A DNA stretch of 35,152 nt. It comes from Vampirovibrionales bacterium. GTDB lineage: Bacteria > Cyanobacteriota > Vampirovibrionia > Vampirovibrionales > Vampirovibrionaceae. This document shows positions 14,899-22,593 of the stretch, piece by piece. The translations under genes and the position numbers were made by a program. How positions within the stretch are numbered: position 1 is the first letter of the stretch; each line of letters opens with the position of its first letter. Location of the stretch: NCBI GenBank assembly GCA_029866025.1, contig JARXAD010000010.1, positions 1 to 35,152 on the forward strand, given 5' to 3'. The notes beneath the pieces were generated by a model, which saw nothing but the letters and a program-made list of their open reading frames with translations, was not told the DNA's origin and searched no databases.

Positions 14899-14926
14899 CC
14901 CGTGAAGCGTTACGGGCGTTTTTTTT
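14899..14926 (+). terminator. Hairpin plus T8 in the leader of the ABC exporter operon
   Basis: CCCGT (14899-14903) pairs with ACGGG (14912-14916), followed by CG and eight T residues. It lies 13 bases before the GTG start of the ATPase gene and just after a TACAAT -10. Either it ends an upstream transcript or it attenuates the operon. Confidence 0.5.
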
Positions 14927-14939
14927 AGGCTCAGCCTTC

Positions 14940-16109
14940 GTGACTTCAACTGACACCCTTTTACAGCCCCCCGTTGTATCAACCTCGGCCCCACCGGTGA
15001 TTGAAACCCGCGACTTGGTGCGCACCTTTGGCAACCGCATGGCGGTGGATCACCTCAATTTATCCATTGGTAAAGGCGAGATTTTTGGTTTTCTGGGCCC
15101 CAATGGGTCGGGAAAATCCACCACCATTAAAATGCTGTGTGGTTTGCTGATGCCCACCAGCGGCACCGCCACCGTGTGTGGGCTGGATGTGGCCACGGCC
15201 CCCGAGGCCATAAGAGCGCGCATTGGGTACATGCCCCAGCAATTTAGCCTGTACGGCGATTTGACGGTGCAAGAAAACCTGGATTTTTACACCCGCCTGT
15301 ATGGCCTGACGGGCGACTATGCCAAGCAACGCAAAGAAGCGGTGATTGAGCGGGTGGGCATTGGCCATTTTCGCACCCGCTTGGCCCGCCAGCTGTCTGG
15401 CGGCTGGAAACAGCGCTTGGCCCTGTGTTGTGCCTTGGTGCACGAGCCCGATATTATTTTTCTCGACGAGCCCACAGCATCCATGGATCCCGTCGCTCGC
15501 CGCGAGTTGTGGGATTTGTTGTTCTCCTTGGCCAGTGATGGCGTCACTCTGTTTGTTACCACGCATTACATGGATGAGGCCGAACGCTGCAGCAGCGTGG
15601 GCTACATTTACAACAGTAAGCTGATTGTGAGCGGTGGGCTGGATGAACTGAAACAGGTGCGCGAAGTGGTGGATCAAGGCCAGCACCGCTACGAGGTGAT
15701 TTGCTCCCCCTTGGTGGCGTCCTTTAATTGGATTCGCCAATTGCCCGGCGTGGAAGACGTGACGATTTTTGGCCAAAGCCTGCACGTGGTGGGGGCCGAT
15801 TATTTAACCGAAGATGTATTGCGAGACCATTTGAGTGGCCAAGGCATCACCCTGCGGAGCATTCGCAGCATTGAGCCATCCTTGGAAGACGTGTTTGTGG
15901 CTCTGACCAAGCATTATCAGCAACCGGTGGAAAACCAAGATCCTTCGTGGGCAACGTTGTTACCCAACGTCATGCACACGCCCTTGGTTAAAGGCCTCAG
16001 TCACACCATTCATTCCTTGGAAGAAAGCGTGGCCACATCGGTGGCAAACCTCAATCCCCTTAAAAAAGACCCTGCCTCAAAATCGACCCATGATGGAGAC
16101 GCATCATGA
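14940..16109 (+). CDS. ABC-2 type exporter, ATP-binding subunit
   Basis: The nucleotide-binding protein of a drug/lipid-type exporter (YbhF/DrrA/CcmA-like). It has 389 aa, starting at GTG with only a weak AGG upstream. Walker A is GPNGSGKS (53-60), the Q-loop lies in GYMPQQFSLYGDLTVQENL, the signature is LSGGWKQRL (~152), Walker B is IIFLDEP (~172) and the H-loop is TTHYMDEAERC (~208). After the ABC core come the DrrA-like C-terminal region (VEDVTIFGQSLHVVG..., IEPSLEDVFVALT) and an unusual tail of about 70 residues of low complexity. The stop codon overlaps the permease start (ATGA), so the two are translationally coupled. Confidence 0.95.
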   Translation: MTSTDTLLQPPVVSTSAPPVIETRDLVRTFGNRMAVDHLNLSIGKGEIFGFLGPNGSGKSTTIKMLCGLLMPTSGTATVCGLDVATAPEAIRARIGYMPQQFSLYGDLTVQENLDFYTRLYGLTGDYAKQRKEAVIERVGIGHFRTRLARQLSGGWKQRLALCCALVHEPDIIFLDEPTASMDPVARRELWDLLFSLASDGVTLFVTTHYMDEAERCSSVGYIYNSKLIVSGGLDELKQVREVVDQGQHRYEVICSPLVASFNWIRQLPGVEDVTIFGQSLHVVGADYLTEDVLRDHLSGQGITLRSIRSIEPSLEDVFVALTKHYQQPVENQDPSWATLLPNVMHTPLVKGLSHTIHSLEESVATSVANLNPLKKDPASKSTHDGDAS

Positions 16110-17344
16110 CCACGCCTCCTATTTGGTCGGTGCAGCGCTGGGCATCAGTGTGGGAACGCATGGCAGGCTTTGCCACCAGCCTAACGTGGCCCGGTATTGA
16201 AAGCATTGTGCGCAAAGAGTTGATTCAGCTCTTTCGCGACCCCTTTTTAGTGACCTTTATTGTGTTGCTGCCCATTGTGCAGTTATTGGTAACCGGTTTG
16301 GCCATTGCCAAAGATTTACAACATATTCCATTGGCCATTTGTAATTTGGATCATCGTAACGCTAGCATTGAACTCATTAAGACCTTTCAAGCCAGCCAAG
16401 TGTTTAACGTGACGGAGCGCAGCTATTTACCGTCGGATTCAGCGGTACAACGCGCCTTGCGGCAAGGTAAGTTTAGGGCAGGGATTGTCATTCCCCCTGA
16501 TTTTAGCGAACGCTTGCTCAACCCCAGTGGCGGTGCGGCGTCGGTTCGCATTTTAATTGATGGGGCCAATGCCACCATTGCCAAAAGCATGCGGGCCAAT
16601 GCCATGGCGGTGGTGGAAAGTTTTCAGCGGCAGCAAACGTTGGGTGGACGTAGCGTAAGCGGCTTGGCCGGCAGTTCGGCGTCTAATTTAATGGCGCTGC
16701 CACGGGTGGTATCCTCGGCCACAGTGCTGTACAACCCCGAGCTGCAAACCGCTTATTTTTTGGTGCCGGGCATTTTGGCCATTATTATGCACATGATGAC
16801 CATTTTATTTACCAGCTTTGCCATTGTGCGAGAGCGCGAAAGCGGTACCCTGGAGCAATTGATGGTGACTCCTATCCGGGTGAGTGACTTGATGGTGGGC
16901 AAAATTTTGCCTTACGCCATGATTGGCTTTTTAGACATGGTGCTAACCTTACTGGTCATGGTGTGGTTTTTTGATATTGGCATCTCGGGCAATTTTCTCT
17001 TTCTGCTCGCAACGTCCAGTATCTTTATCATTACGTCGTTGGCCATTGGGCTGCTAATCTCTACCACGTGCCGGTCTCAGGTGCAGGCGGTGCAGGTAAC
17101 CCTGGCGCTGTTGTTGCCCAGCTTGATGATTAGCGGCTTTGTCTTTCCCATTGAGCCCATTCCGTGGTTTATCAAAATCATTAGTTATTCCCTGCCCATT
17201 ACCTATTATCTCGAGATTATTCGAGGCGTGGTGATAAAAGGCAGTGGCCTTGGTGAACTGTGGCTACCGACTCTTATTCTATCGGTGTTGGCTGGGTTGT
17301 TACTTACAACCAGTGTGTTGCGTTTTAAAAAACGGGTGGCTTAA
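16106..17344 (+). CDS. ABC-2 type exporter, permease subunit
   Basis: A 412-aa membrane protein of the ABC-2 (YbhS/YbhR-like) family. The N-terminal cytoplasmic helix IESIVRKELIQLFRDPF leads into TM1 (FLVTFIVLLPIVQLLVTGLAI, ~47-67). A large extracytoplasmic domain of about 140 residues follows (PLAICNLDHRNASIELI ... ALRQGKFRAGIVIPPDF). Five more membrane helices lie at about 215-241, 267-293, 297-319, 330-349 and 389-406, with the family motif FAIVRERESGTLEQLMVTPIR between TM2 and TM3. It overlaps the ATPase gene by four bases. With one permease gene, the transporter probably works as a homodimer with two ATPase subunits. The substrate is unknown; the TolC-like partner downstream suggests export across both membranes. 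Confidence 0.95.
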   Translation: MTTPPIWSVQRWASVWERMAGFATSLTWPGIESIVRKELIQLFRDPFLVTFIVLLPIVQLLVTGLAIAKDLQHIPLAICNLDHRNASIELIKTFQASQVFNVTERSYLPSDSAVQRALRQGKFRAGIVIPPDFSERLLNPSGGAASVRILIDGANATIAKSMRANAMAVVESFQRQQTLGGRSVSGLAGSSASNLMALPRVVSSATVLYNPELQTAYFLVPGILAIIMHMMTILFTSFAIVRERESGTLEQLMVTPIRVSDLMVGKILPYAMIGFLDMVLTLLVMVWFFDIGISGNFLFLLATSSIFIITSLAIGLLISTTCRSQVQAVQVTLALLLPSLMISGFVFPIEPIPWFIKIISYSLPITYYLEIIRGVVIKGSGLGELWLPTLILSVLAGLLLTTSVLRFKKRVA

Positions 17345-17348
17345 AGTG

Positions 17349-18626
17349 ATGAAACAATTCTTCAATGGAAGTGTTTGGTTTGTTTTTTTGAGTAGCCTGT
17401 TGCTTGGGGTGCTTACTGTCAATGCAGAAACGTTAGAAGCCACTCCCACACTAAAACCACCCACGGCCATTCAAACGCCAGCCAACCCAACGGATGCCGT
17501 GCTTAGTGAATGGTTGAGTCCGTATCGAACACAGGTTTTTGTTTGGCATGGGGCCGATGATGCCTTGGTTGGGTTGAATGAACTGATCACCCAAGCGGTC
17601 CAAAATCACCCCCTCATCGCAGCGGCTCGCTTAAAAGTGATTGAAACCGAAGCCAAGCATGCCGTTGTGGAAAGCAAGCGGGTGCTGTTCTTTTTTAAAT
17701 ACTTTGATGCCCAAACCATGGCGGGTGGTGCCGATACCGATGTGGAGGCTGCCAAAACCCACGTGAAGGCCGTGGAGCAAACAGCCCTGAATGATACCGT
17801 GGCTCAAGCCCTCCAGTTGGGCGAGATCACTTTGGCGCATTGGTCTGCAACCCATGCTGTGCAACGGGCAGACCGTGCTTTGGCTATAGCCCAGCAGCAG
17901 TTTAAAACGGGCACCATTGTGGCCTTTGAACTGAACGCCAGCCAGCATCGTGTGTTTGCTGCCATTCAACAAGCCCAAGACGCAGAAACCCTTCGTCGGA
18001 GTCTATCCACAGCGTTAACCTTGCCCTTGGGTTTGAGTGCCTCTACTACGGTAGGGCTGAAAGCTTTTCATCCAACGGCTGATGGGCTATTGGATTTAAC
18101 CGCTTGGCAGTGGGAATTGCCAACCTCGGTTGCCTTGGCGCCCACTCCAGAGCTTGTGGCTACCGCCTTACAAAAACGGCCAGACATTTTAGAGTTAGCC
18201 CATCGTCTAGAATCCGTGATTCAACTTCGAAAATCCAGTGCGTTGATTTTAGACAGAAACCAAACCAAAGTGTTTGAAGCCGCCGAAGCGGGTCTAAAAC
18301 AATCGTTGGCTGCGTTAAAGCAATTGGCCTCGTTGCAAGTCATCGAAGCCTCGCAACGATTAGAAGCCGCTAACCAATGGGTACAACTGGCGGAAGCCGA
18401 TAAAGCTTTGGCGGCAAAAGCTTACGCTCAAATGAAGGTAAGCGTGAAGGCCGGATTTAACAGTGACCATGAGCTGAAGGATTCCCAAGCCTTTTGGGAT
18501 GACGCCCAAGCCCAATGGGGCCGGGCGGTGCTAAAGCGCTCTGCGGCGCAGGTGTTGTTGTTGTATCGTTTGGGCTTACTAACGCCACAAACCTTGGCCT
18601 CGCTTCAAGAAGCGTCTCAGGTTTAA
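17349..18626 (+). CDS. TolC-like outer membrane efflux protein
   Basis: A 425-aa protein starting four bases after the permease stop. The signal peptide is MKQFFNGSVWFVFLSSLLLG with cleavage likely after VNA (~26). The body is long amphipathic coiled coil with the OEP pattern: LNELITQAVQNHPLIAAARLKV near residue 80, RADRALAIAQQQFKTGTI, and the repeat-halving motif LQKRPDILELAHRLES (RPDI..A...L). The second half repeats the first at the helix level. Membrane beta-strand signals are weak and the sequence is diverged, so it may be an atypical OEP. Together with the ATPase and permease it forms a type-I-like exporter, but no HlyD-type periplasmic adaptor is encoded beside it. Confidence 0.85.
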   Translation: MKQFFNGSVWFVFLSSLLLGVLTVNAETLEATPTLKPPTAIQTPANPTDAVLSEWLSPYRTQVFVWHGADDALVGLNELITQAVQNHPLIAAARLKVIETEAKHAVVESKRVLFFFKYFDAQTMAGGADTDVEAAKTHVKAVEQTALNDTVAQALQLGEITLAHWSATHAVQRADRALAIAQQQFKTGTIVAFELNASQHRVFAAIQQAQDAETLRRSLSTALTLPLGLSASTTVGLKAFHPTADGLLDLTAWQWELPTSVALAPTPELVATALQKRPDILELAHRLESVIQLRKSSALILDRNQTKVFEAAEAGLKQSLAALKQLASLQVIEASQRLEAANQWVQLAEADKALAAKAYAQMKVSVKAGFNSDHELKDSQAFWDDAQAQWGRAVLKRSAAQVLLLYRLGLLTPQTLASLQEASQV

Positions 18627-18728
18627 TCTTCTAAAGAATGCAAGCCGTCGCCTATAAGGCCATATATAAAGCCACTTTGGTGTCGGCAGCTATTCCAGAT
18701 CCAAGTATATAAAGCGGTCGTTGGCCGC

Positions 18729-18941
18729 CTAGTTTAGGCTGGTCCAAGGGACCAACTGCAACCACGCTTGGGTTTTTACGCCGCCCATTTGGGCTTTTTG
18801 GCGTTGTTGGGTACTCAGTACATCCATCATGCGCTGCAATACATGTTCTTCCAGTACCGCTTCCTTGACTCGATTTCGAATGGGTTCGTTGCGCAAGCCC
18901 AACTGGGTTGCCATGCGCACTGCAAAAGCTAGTTCCGTCAT
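18729..18941 (-). CDS. Small helical protein of unknown function
   Basis: A 70-aa protein. The start is strongly supported by GAGGAG six bases before the ATG at 18941. The first 50 residues are helical and charged (MTELAFAVRMATQLGLRNEP, RNRVKEAVLEEHVLQRMMDVLSTQQRQKAQ), then the sequence ends in KTQAWLQLVPWTSLN. I do not recognise it. It is convergent with the TolC-like gene and has no close partner. A longer frame overlapping it on the same strand (18652-18945) has low-complexity, shadow-like composition and was left out. Confidence 0.6.
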   Translation of the reverse strand: MTELAFAVRMATQLGLRNEPIRNRVKEAVLEEHVLQRMMDVLSTQQRQKAQMGGVKTQAWLQLVPWTSLN

Positions 18942-18970
18942 CCACTACTCCTCACGCGTCCCGTATCTCC

Positions 18971-19265
18971 CCCGGCAAGCCGGGTTTATCCACTAAGCTT
19001 ATGGGCTCCACTACCCACAGTGCTCTTTTTTCTTGTTCCACAGTGTGTTTATCAAGTCGGCACAGCCGACAGAATCTACTTGCTTAAGGCGTAAACGCCA
19101 ATAGTATGGTGTCCTTCGTTGTTAAGCTCTTGGTGTTTTTGGTTGCCCCTCCCAAGGCCATCAAAAACAAAGCTTAAAAACCAGGCTATGGTATTTACGT
19201 TAAGGTGTGTTTCGTTGCATACGCAATCGCCTCCTACTCCATTCCCGCTAGCACTACTGTAGTGC
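18971..19265. other. Gene-free spacer with several GC-rich palindromes
   Basis: Between the 70-aa gene and the 402-aa gene (about 475 bases) no convincing gene is seen; a 63-codon frame at 19076-19267 is Cys/Gly/Asn-rich with no Shine-Dalgarno. The spacer holds CCCGGC-AA-GCCGGG (18971-18984), GTCGGC-ACA-GCCGAC (19056-19070), GGCG-TAAA-CGCC (19088-19099) and GCACTAC-T-GTAGTGC (19251-19265). None is followed by a long T-run. It could be repeat debris or a structured RNA. Confidence 0.4.
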
Positions 19266-19329
19266 ATTCTTAATAAAATAAAAACATTTTTAAGGCATTA
19301 ATTGCGGGTATTGATACAAACGGTTACAA

Positions 19330-19368
19330 ACTGGCATCAAAATGGGGTCAGCATGTTTTTATGCCAGT
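19330..19368. promoter_or_regulatory. Inverted repeat ACTGGCAT...ATGCCAGT
   Basis: A perfect 8-bp dyad (19330-19337 and 19361-19368) with a 23-base gap, about 50 bases before the 402-aa gene. Inside it GCAT-GTTTTT-ATGC competes for pairing. It could be an operator or a leader stem-loop. Confidence 0.35.
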
Positions 19369-19418
19369 GTCATAGGATAGAGGTACCATTTCAATATCAT
19401 CATAGGGGACTGTTAGAC

Positions 19419-20627
19419 ATGAGTTTATTAACACACGGCGCCGAGCAAATTTGTGTCAAATTTCTTCGTGGGGCTGAAGAAATTGGTGCCAGATTGGGTG
19501 CCTGCAATACTCGTAATGCGCTTGCAGGGCAAGAAGCGTTAAAAGCGGGTAACATTGATGAATTTTATAGATTAGGGTTTGTGGGTAAAAACAAAGAGGC
19601 TTTAAAAAGATTTGAAAACATGAACTGGTTTGATCGCCAAATTTTGGTGTTTAGAAACTGGATTGCCGAGATATTTGCAGCGCCCAAGCTACTGATTGAC
19701 AAAGGGATTGCGGCAGCAAACCATGGCTTTGATGATTTGGTGAAATTTGCAACGCATCATACTCAAAAAGCGGCTGTTAAAGCGGCCGATGTGATTACTG
19801 CGGATGCGTTAGCCTCTGTAAAAACAGCTTTAGCCAGTGACGAGCTGGTGAAGAAAGCCTTGTTAGGAAGACTTCAAGGGGTTCCCTTAGATAAGTTAGC
19901 CTACGGTGAAGAACGTGTATTGCAGGCCCTCACCGAGTATTTTGCACATATGGATACACCGGCAATTAATAAATTGATAAGCTCGTTAAAACTTAATGGC
20001 AAACAACAAGCAGAGTTGAAGGTTGCTATTGAGAAAGAATTTAAGCGATTGGATCACTTGTATGGTAACAAAGTAGCAACTGGGCAGCTAGAAATTATGG
20101 CCAAAGAAGGTGGTGGTTATCACCCATTAAAAACAACATATGATGTGACCCGAGAACTGGATTCCATTGCTGTACTAACCGTACTGGAGCGCGAAGGGCA
20201 TTTACCCGCCATTGTTGGGGCCAAGAACAACCGTTCCCTAGAGCAGCAACTGCGTGGCCATGTGGATAGTACCTACACGCCGTATGCATTTGGTAAAATG
20301 GATCGACATCAGTTTAATGCCCTTGATGACATTGATAAAGCAGCGCATCAAGCAAAGTTTAAAGACCCTGCTACAAAAGCGAAGCTGATTGCCGATGCAA
20401 AAAAACAAGGGTTGGATATGGATGCTTTGAAGGAAAAAATCCAAGCAACTGCGCCAACGCTAAACAAGCCAAAGTTAGTTAATTCAGGCGAAGAAAACAC
20501 GATTATTGATCTGGTTTTAGCCAAGCGCCTTGAAGACCAATACGGCTTAGTTGACTCATACGATGAGGCCGAACTGATTCGGCAACTTATTGGGCAGCAC
20601 GCCAAAACACCAATGGCTAAACCCTAA
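19419..20627 (+). CDS. Large helical protein of unknown function
   Basis: A 402-aa protein beginning at the ATG at 19419 with AGGGG ten bases upstream (MSLLTHGAEQICVKFLRGAE). I do not recognise it. It is predicted largely helical: an N-terminal region with a Trp-containing segment (NWFDRQILVFRNWIAEIFAAPKLLIDKG), a long Ala/Lys-rich middle (THHTQKAAVKAADVITADALASVKTALAS), IIDLVLAKRLEDQYG and a C-terminal QLIGQHAK. No signal peptide; the IFAAPKLLIDKGIAAA stretch is amphipathic and not clearly transmembrane. It is transcribed alone, with a stem-loop after it. Its codon use is AT-richer than the neighbouring ABC exporter genes. An effector, structural or phage-related role cannot be told apart from sequence alone. 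Confidence 0.75.
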   Translation: MSLLTHGAEQICVKFLRGAEEIGARLGACNTRNALAGQEALKAGNIDEFYRLGFVGKNKEALKRFENMNWFDRQILVFRNWIAEIFAAPKLLIDKGIAAANHGFDDLVKFATHHTQKAAVKAADVITADALASVKTALASDELVKKALLGRLQGVPLDKLAYGEERVLQALTEYFAHMDTPAINKLISSLKLNGKQQAELKVAIEKEFKRLDHLYGNKVATGQLEIMAKEGGGYHPLKTTYDVTRELDSIAVLTVLEREGHLPAIVGAKNNRSLEQQLRGHVDSTYTPYAFGKMDRHQFNALDDIDKAAHQAKFKDPATKAKLIADAKKQGLDMDALKEKIQATAPTLNKPKLVNSGEENTIIDLVLAKRLEDQYGLVDSYDEAELIRQLIGQHAKTPMAKP

Positions 20628-20643
20628 CTTAGGTCGTAAACCC

Positions 20644-20671
20644 ACAGGCTCCGAGATTTCTCGGGGCCTGT
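20644..20671 (+). terminator. Stem-loop after the 402-aa gene
   Basis: ACAGGC-CCGAGA (20644-20656) pairs with TCTCGG-GCCTGT (20659-20671) around short bulges. The T-rich tail is broken (TTTGGTTTT), so termination may be inefficient. Confidence 0.6.
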
Positions 20672-20696
20672 TTGGTTTTGGAGTATTTTTAAAAAA

Positions 20697-20906
20697 TTAC
20701 GGGCTGGTATAGGGCTTTAAGGTGGGTTGGTGCAAGGCTTGGTAATACGCCGTAAAGCGCTCAATCACGGTGGGCACGCTGTCTTTCACCATCAGCACTT
20801 CGCCATCTTTAAGGCGTATCACGGTATCTGGGGTGGCTTCCACCGTTAGCATCCAATCGGGGTTTAAAAAGTATACGCTGCCGTTTAGTCGGGTTAGTTC
20901 AATCAT
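20697..20906 (-). CDS. flbD: FlbD/SwrD-family flagellar protein
   Basis: A 69-aa protein that matches the small FlbD family: MIELTRLNGSVYFLNPDWML, then EATPDTVIRLKDGEVLMVKDSV and a C-terminal helix ERFTAYYQAL. Family members (SwrD in Bacillus, where it supports motor power) usually sit among motAB, fliL and hook genes. Here the gene is alone, 136 bases downstream of gcvPB on the same strand. AGGA precedes the ATG at 20906 by nine bases. The protein is cytoplasmic, with no membrane segment. The conserved 'TRLNG..f.lN.d.i..ie.tPDT.i.l..G..y.V' pattern makes the family call firm; the exact role in this organism is inferred. Confidence 0.9.
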   Translation of the reverse strand: MIELTRLNGSVYFLNPDWMLTVEATPDTVIRLKDGEVLMVKDSVPTVIERFTAYYQALHQPTLKPYTSP

Positions 20907-21042
20907 GAGAGTTGTTCCTTTGTGGGGGGGCGTTCCTGCCCCGCGCCCCTCCCCAGTTTTTTAAGGGCTACGCCCTCAAAATCCCAAAAAGAGAAAACCA
21001 AAACAGTGAAGATGCTCCCAAATACAAATTAGCAAAACACCG

Positions 21043-22578
21043 TTATACGGTGCAGCAGTAAAAGTTGAGGGCGGGTTTGCGGGCGGCCGTTACTTCATCC
21101 ACCTTTTTAATGGGCATGGTGTGGGGGGCGTTGATGACCACGTCGGGCGTGGTGCGGCATTCGTCATCAATACGCTTCATCACAGCAATAAAATGATCGA
21201 GGGTGTCTTTGCACTCGGTTTCGGTGGGCTCAATCATCATGGCTTCATGCGCCACCAGCGGAAAATACACCGTCATGGGGTGAATGCCATAATCCATCAA
21301 TCGCTTGGCAATATTTAGGGTGTTCAGGCCGTCGTGCATGGCGTGTTGCTTGTGGCTGTTCATCACAAACTCGTGCATGCAAATGCGGTTGTAAGGTATT
21401 TCATAGGTGTCTTGCAGTTGGCTACGTATATAATTGGCGTTCAGCACCGCATCCGTGGCCACTTGCTTTAGGCCGTCGGCGCCGTAGGCCAGCAAATACG
21501 TGAGGGCACGCGCCATCATTTCAAAGTTGCCGTTAAAGGTTTTCACGCGGCCAATGCTATCCGGCAGGTTGCTGTCCCAAAAATAACGAGTGCCATCAAA
21601 AGCCGCGTTAGGGCTGGGCAAATACGGCGCCAGTTGGGCCGTCACACACACGGGGCCGCAGCCGGGGCCGCCGCCGCCATGGGGAGTGGCAAAGGTTTTG
21701 TGGGTGTTGATGTGCATCACATCAAAGCCCATATCGGCAGGACGAGCCACGCCCACAATGGCGTTCAGGTTGGCACCGTCGTAATACAGCAGGCCACCGG
21801 CATCGTGGACCAGGCGGCTGATTTCCAAAATATCTTTTTCAAACAGGCCTAGCGTGCTGGGGTTGGTGAGCATAATACCGGCAGTGGATGGCCCTAAAAC
21901 GGCTTTAAGGGCGTCGAGATCGACCAGGCCATTGGGGGCGCTTTTAATTTCCACAATGTCAAAGCCGCACATGGCCGCACTGGCAGGGTTGGTACCGTGG
22001 GCGGAATCGGGCACAATGATTTGGCGACGCTGCGTCAATTGACCGGTTTTTTTAAAGTGGGCCTTAATCATCATAATGCCCACCAGCTCGCCTTGGGCAC
22101 CGGCGGCGGGCTGAAGAGTCACGGCATCAAAGCCCGTTACGTCTTTCAGCATTTCTTGCAGCGTATAGATGACGCGAAGAGACCCTTGGCTATCGACATC
22201 GGGCGTAAGGGGGTGCAACTGAGTTAAGCCGGGTAGCATGCCGTAAAAGTCGCACACCTTGGGGTTGTACTTCATAGTGCAAGAACCCAAGGGGTAAAAA
22301 CCGCCATCAATGCTGTGATTAAGCTTTGATAGTTTGACAAAATGGCGCACCACATCCAGCTGGGCCATCTCAGGCAAACGGGGCACATCGCCCCGGAGGC
22401 GAACGCCTTGGAGCAGAGTCTCAAGGGGCTGTTCGATAACACCCACGGCGGGCAAACTTACGCCCAAGGCCCCAGGGCGCGATTGATCAAAGACGCTGGG
22501 CTGAAGGGGTGATAGGTCGCTGGTATCTCCGTTAAGGATGGGGCGAGTCATGTTGTTTTGTTCGGTTGCTGTGATCAT
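21043..22578 (-). CDS. gcvPB: Glycine dehydrogenase (decarboxylating) subunit 2
   Basis: The beta subunit of the P-protein of the glycine cleavage system, carrying the PLP site. About 511 aa; the PLP lysine lies in NTHKTFATPHGGGGPG. Other blocks are LGSCTMKYNPKV, ALQPAAGAQGE-like TLQPAAGAQGELVGIM, PDSAHGTNPASA and the C-terminal end AARKPALNFYC. AAGGAGG lies ten bases before the ATG at 22578, overlapping the gcvPA stop codon; an in-frame GTG at 22581 is an alternative start. It is translationally coupled to gcvPA (12-15 base gap). The two-subunit form is used by Firmicutes, Thermotogae and others, whereas most photosynthetic Cyanobacteria use a fused GcvP. No gcvT or gcvH is adjacent. Confidence 0.97.
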   Translation of the reverse strand: MITATEQNNMTRPILNGDTSDLSPLQPSVFDQSRPGALGVSLPAVGVIEQPLETLLQGVRLRGDVPRLPEMAQLDVVRHFVKLSKLNHSIDGGFYPLGSCTMKYNPKVCDFYGMLPGLTQLHPLTPDVDSQGSLRVIYTLQEMLKDVTGFDAVTLQPAAGAQGELVGIMMIKAHFKKTGQLTQRRQIIVPDSAHGTNPASAAMCGFDIVEIKSAPNGLVDLDALKAVLGPSTAGIMLTNPSTLGLFEKDILEISRLVHDAGGLLYYDGANLNAIVGVARPADMGFDVMHINTHKTFATPHGGGGPGCGPVCVTAQLAPYLPSPNAAFDGTRYFWDSNLPDSIGRVKTFNGNFEMMARALTYLLAYGADGLKQVATDAVLNANYIRSQLQDTYEIPYNRICMHEFVMNSHKQHAMHDGLNTLNIAKRLMDYGIHPMTVYFPLVAHEAMMIEPTETECKDTLDHFIAVMKRIDDECRTTPDVVINAPHTMPIKKVDEVTAARKPALNFYCCTV

Positions 22579-22593
22579 CACGAATAGCCCTCC

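Noticed and set aside
18652..18945. 97-codon frame overlapping the 70-aa gene
   Set aside because: The other frame has the well-placed GAGGAG and a plausible helical protein; this one is Ser/Gly/Pro-rich shadow sequence.
19076..19267. 63-codon minus-strand frame in the spacer before the 402-aa gene
   Set aside because: Begins inside a palindrome, has no Shine-Dalgarno and has low-complexity Gly/Asn/Cys content.
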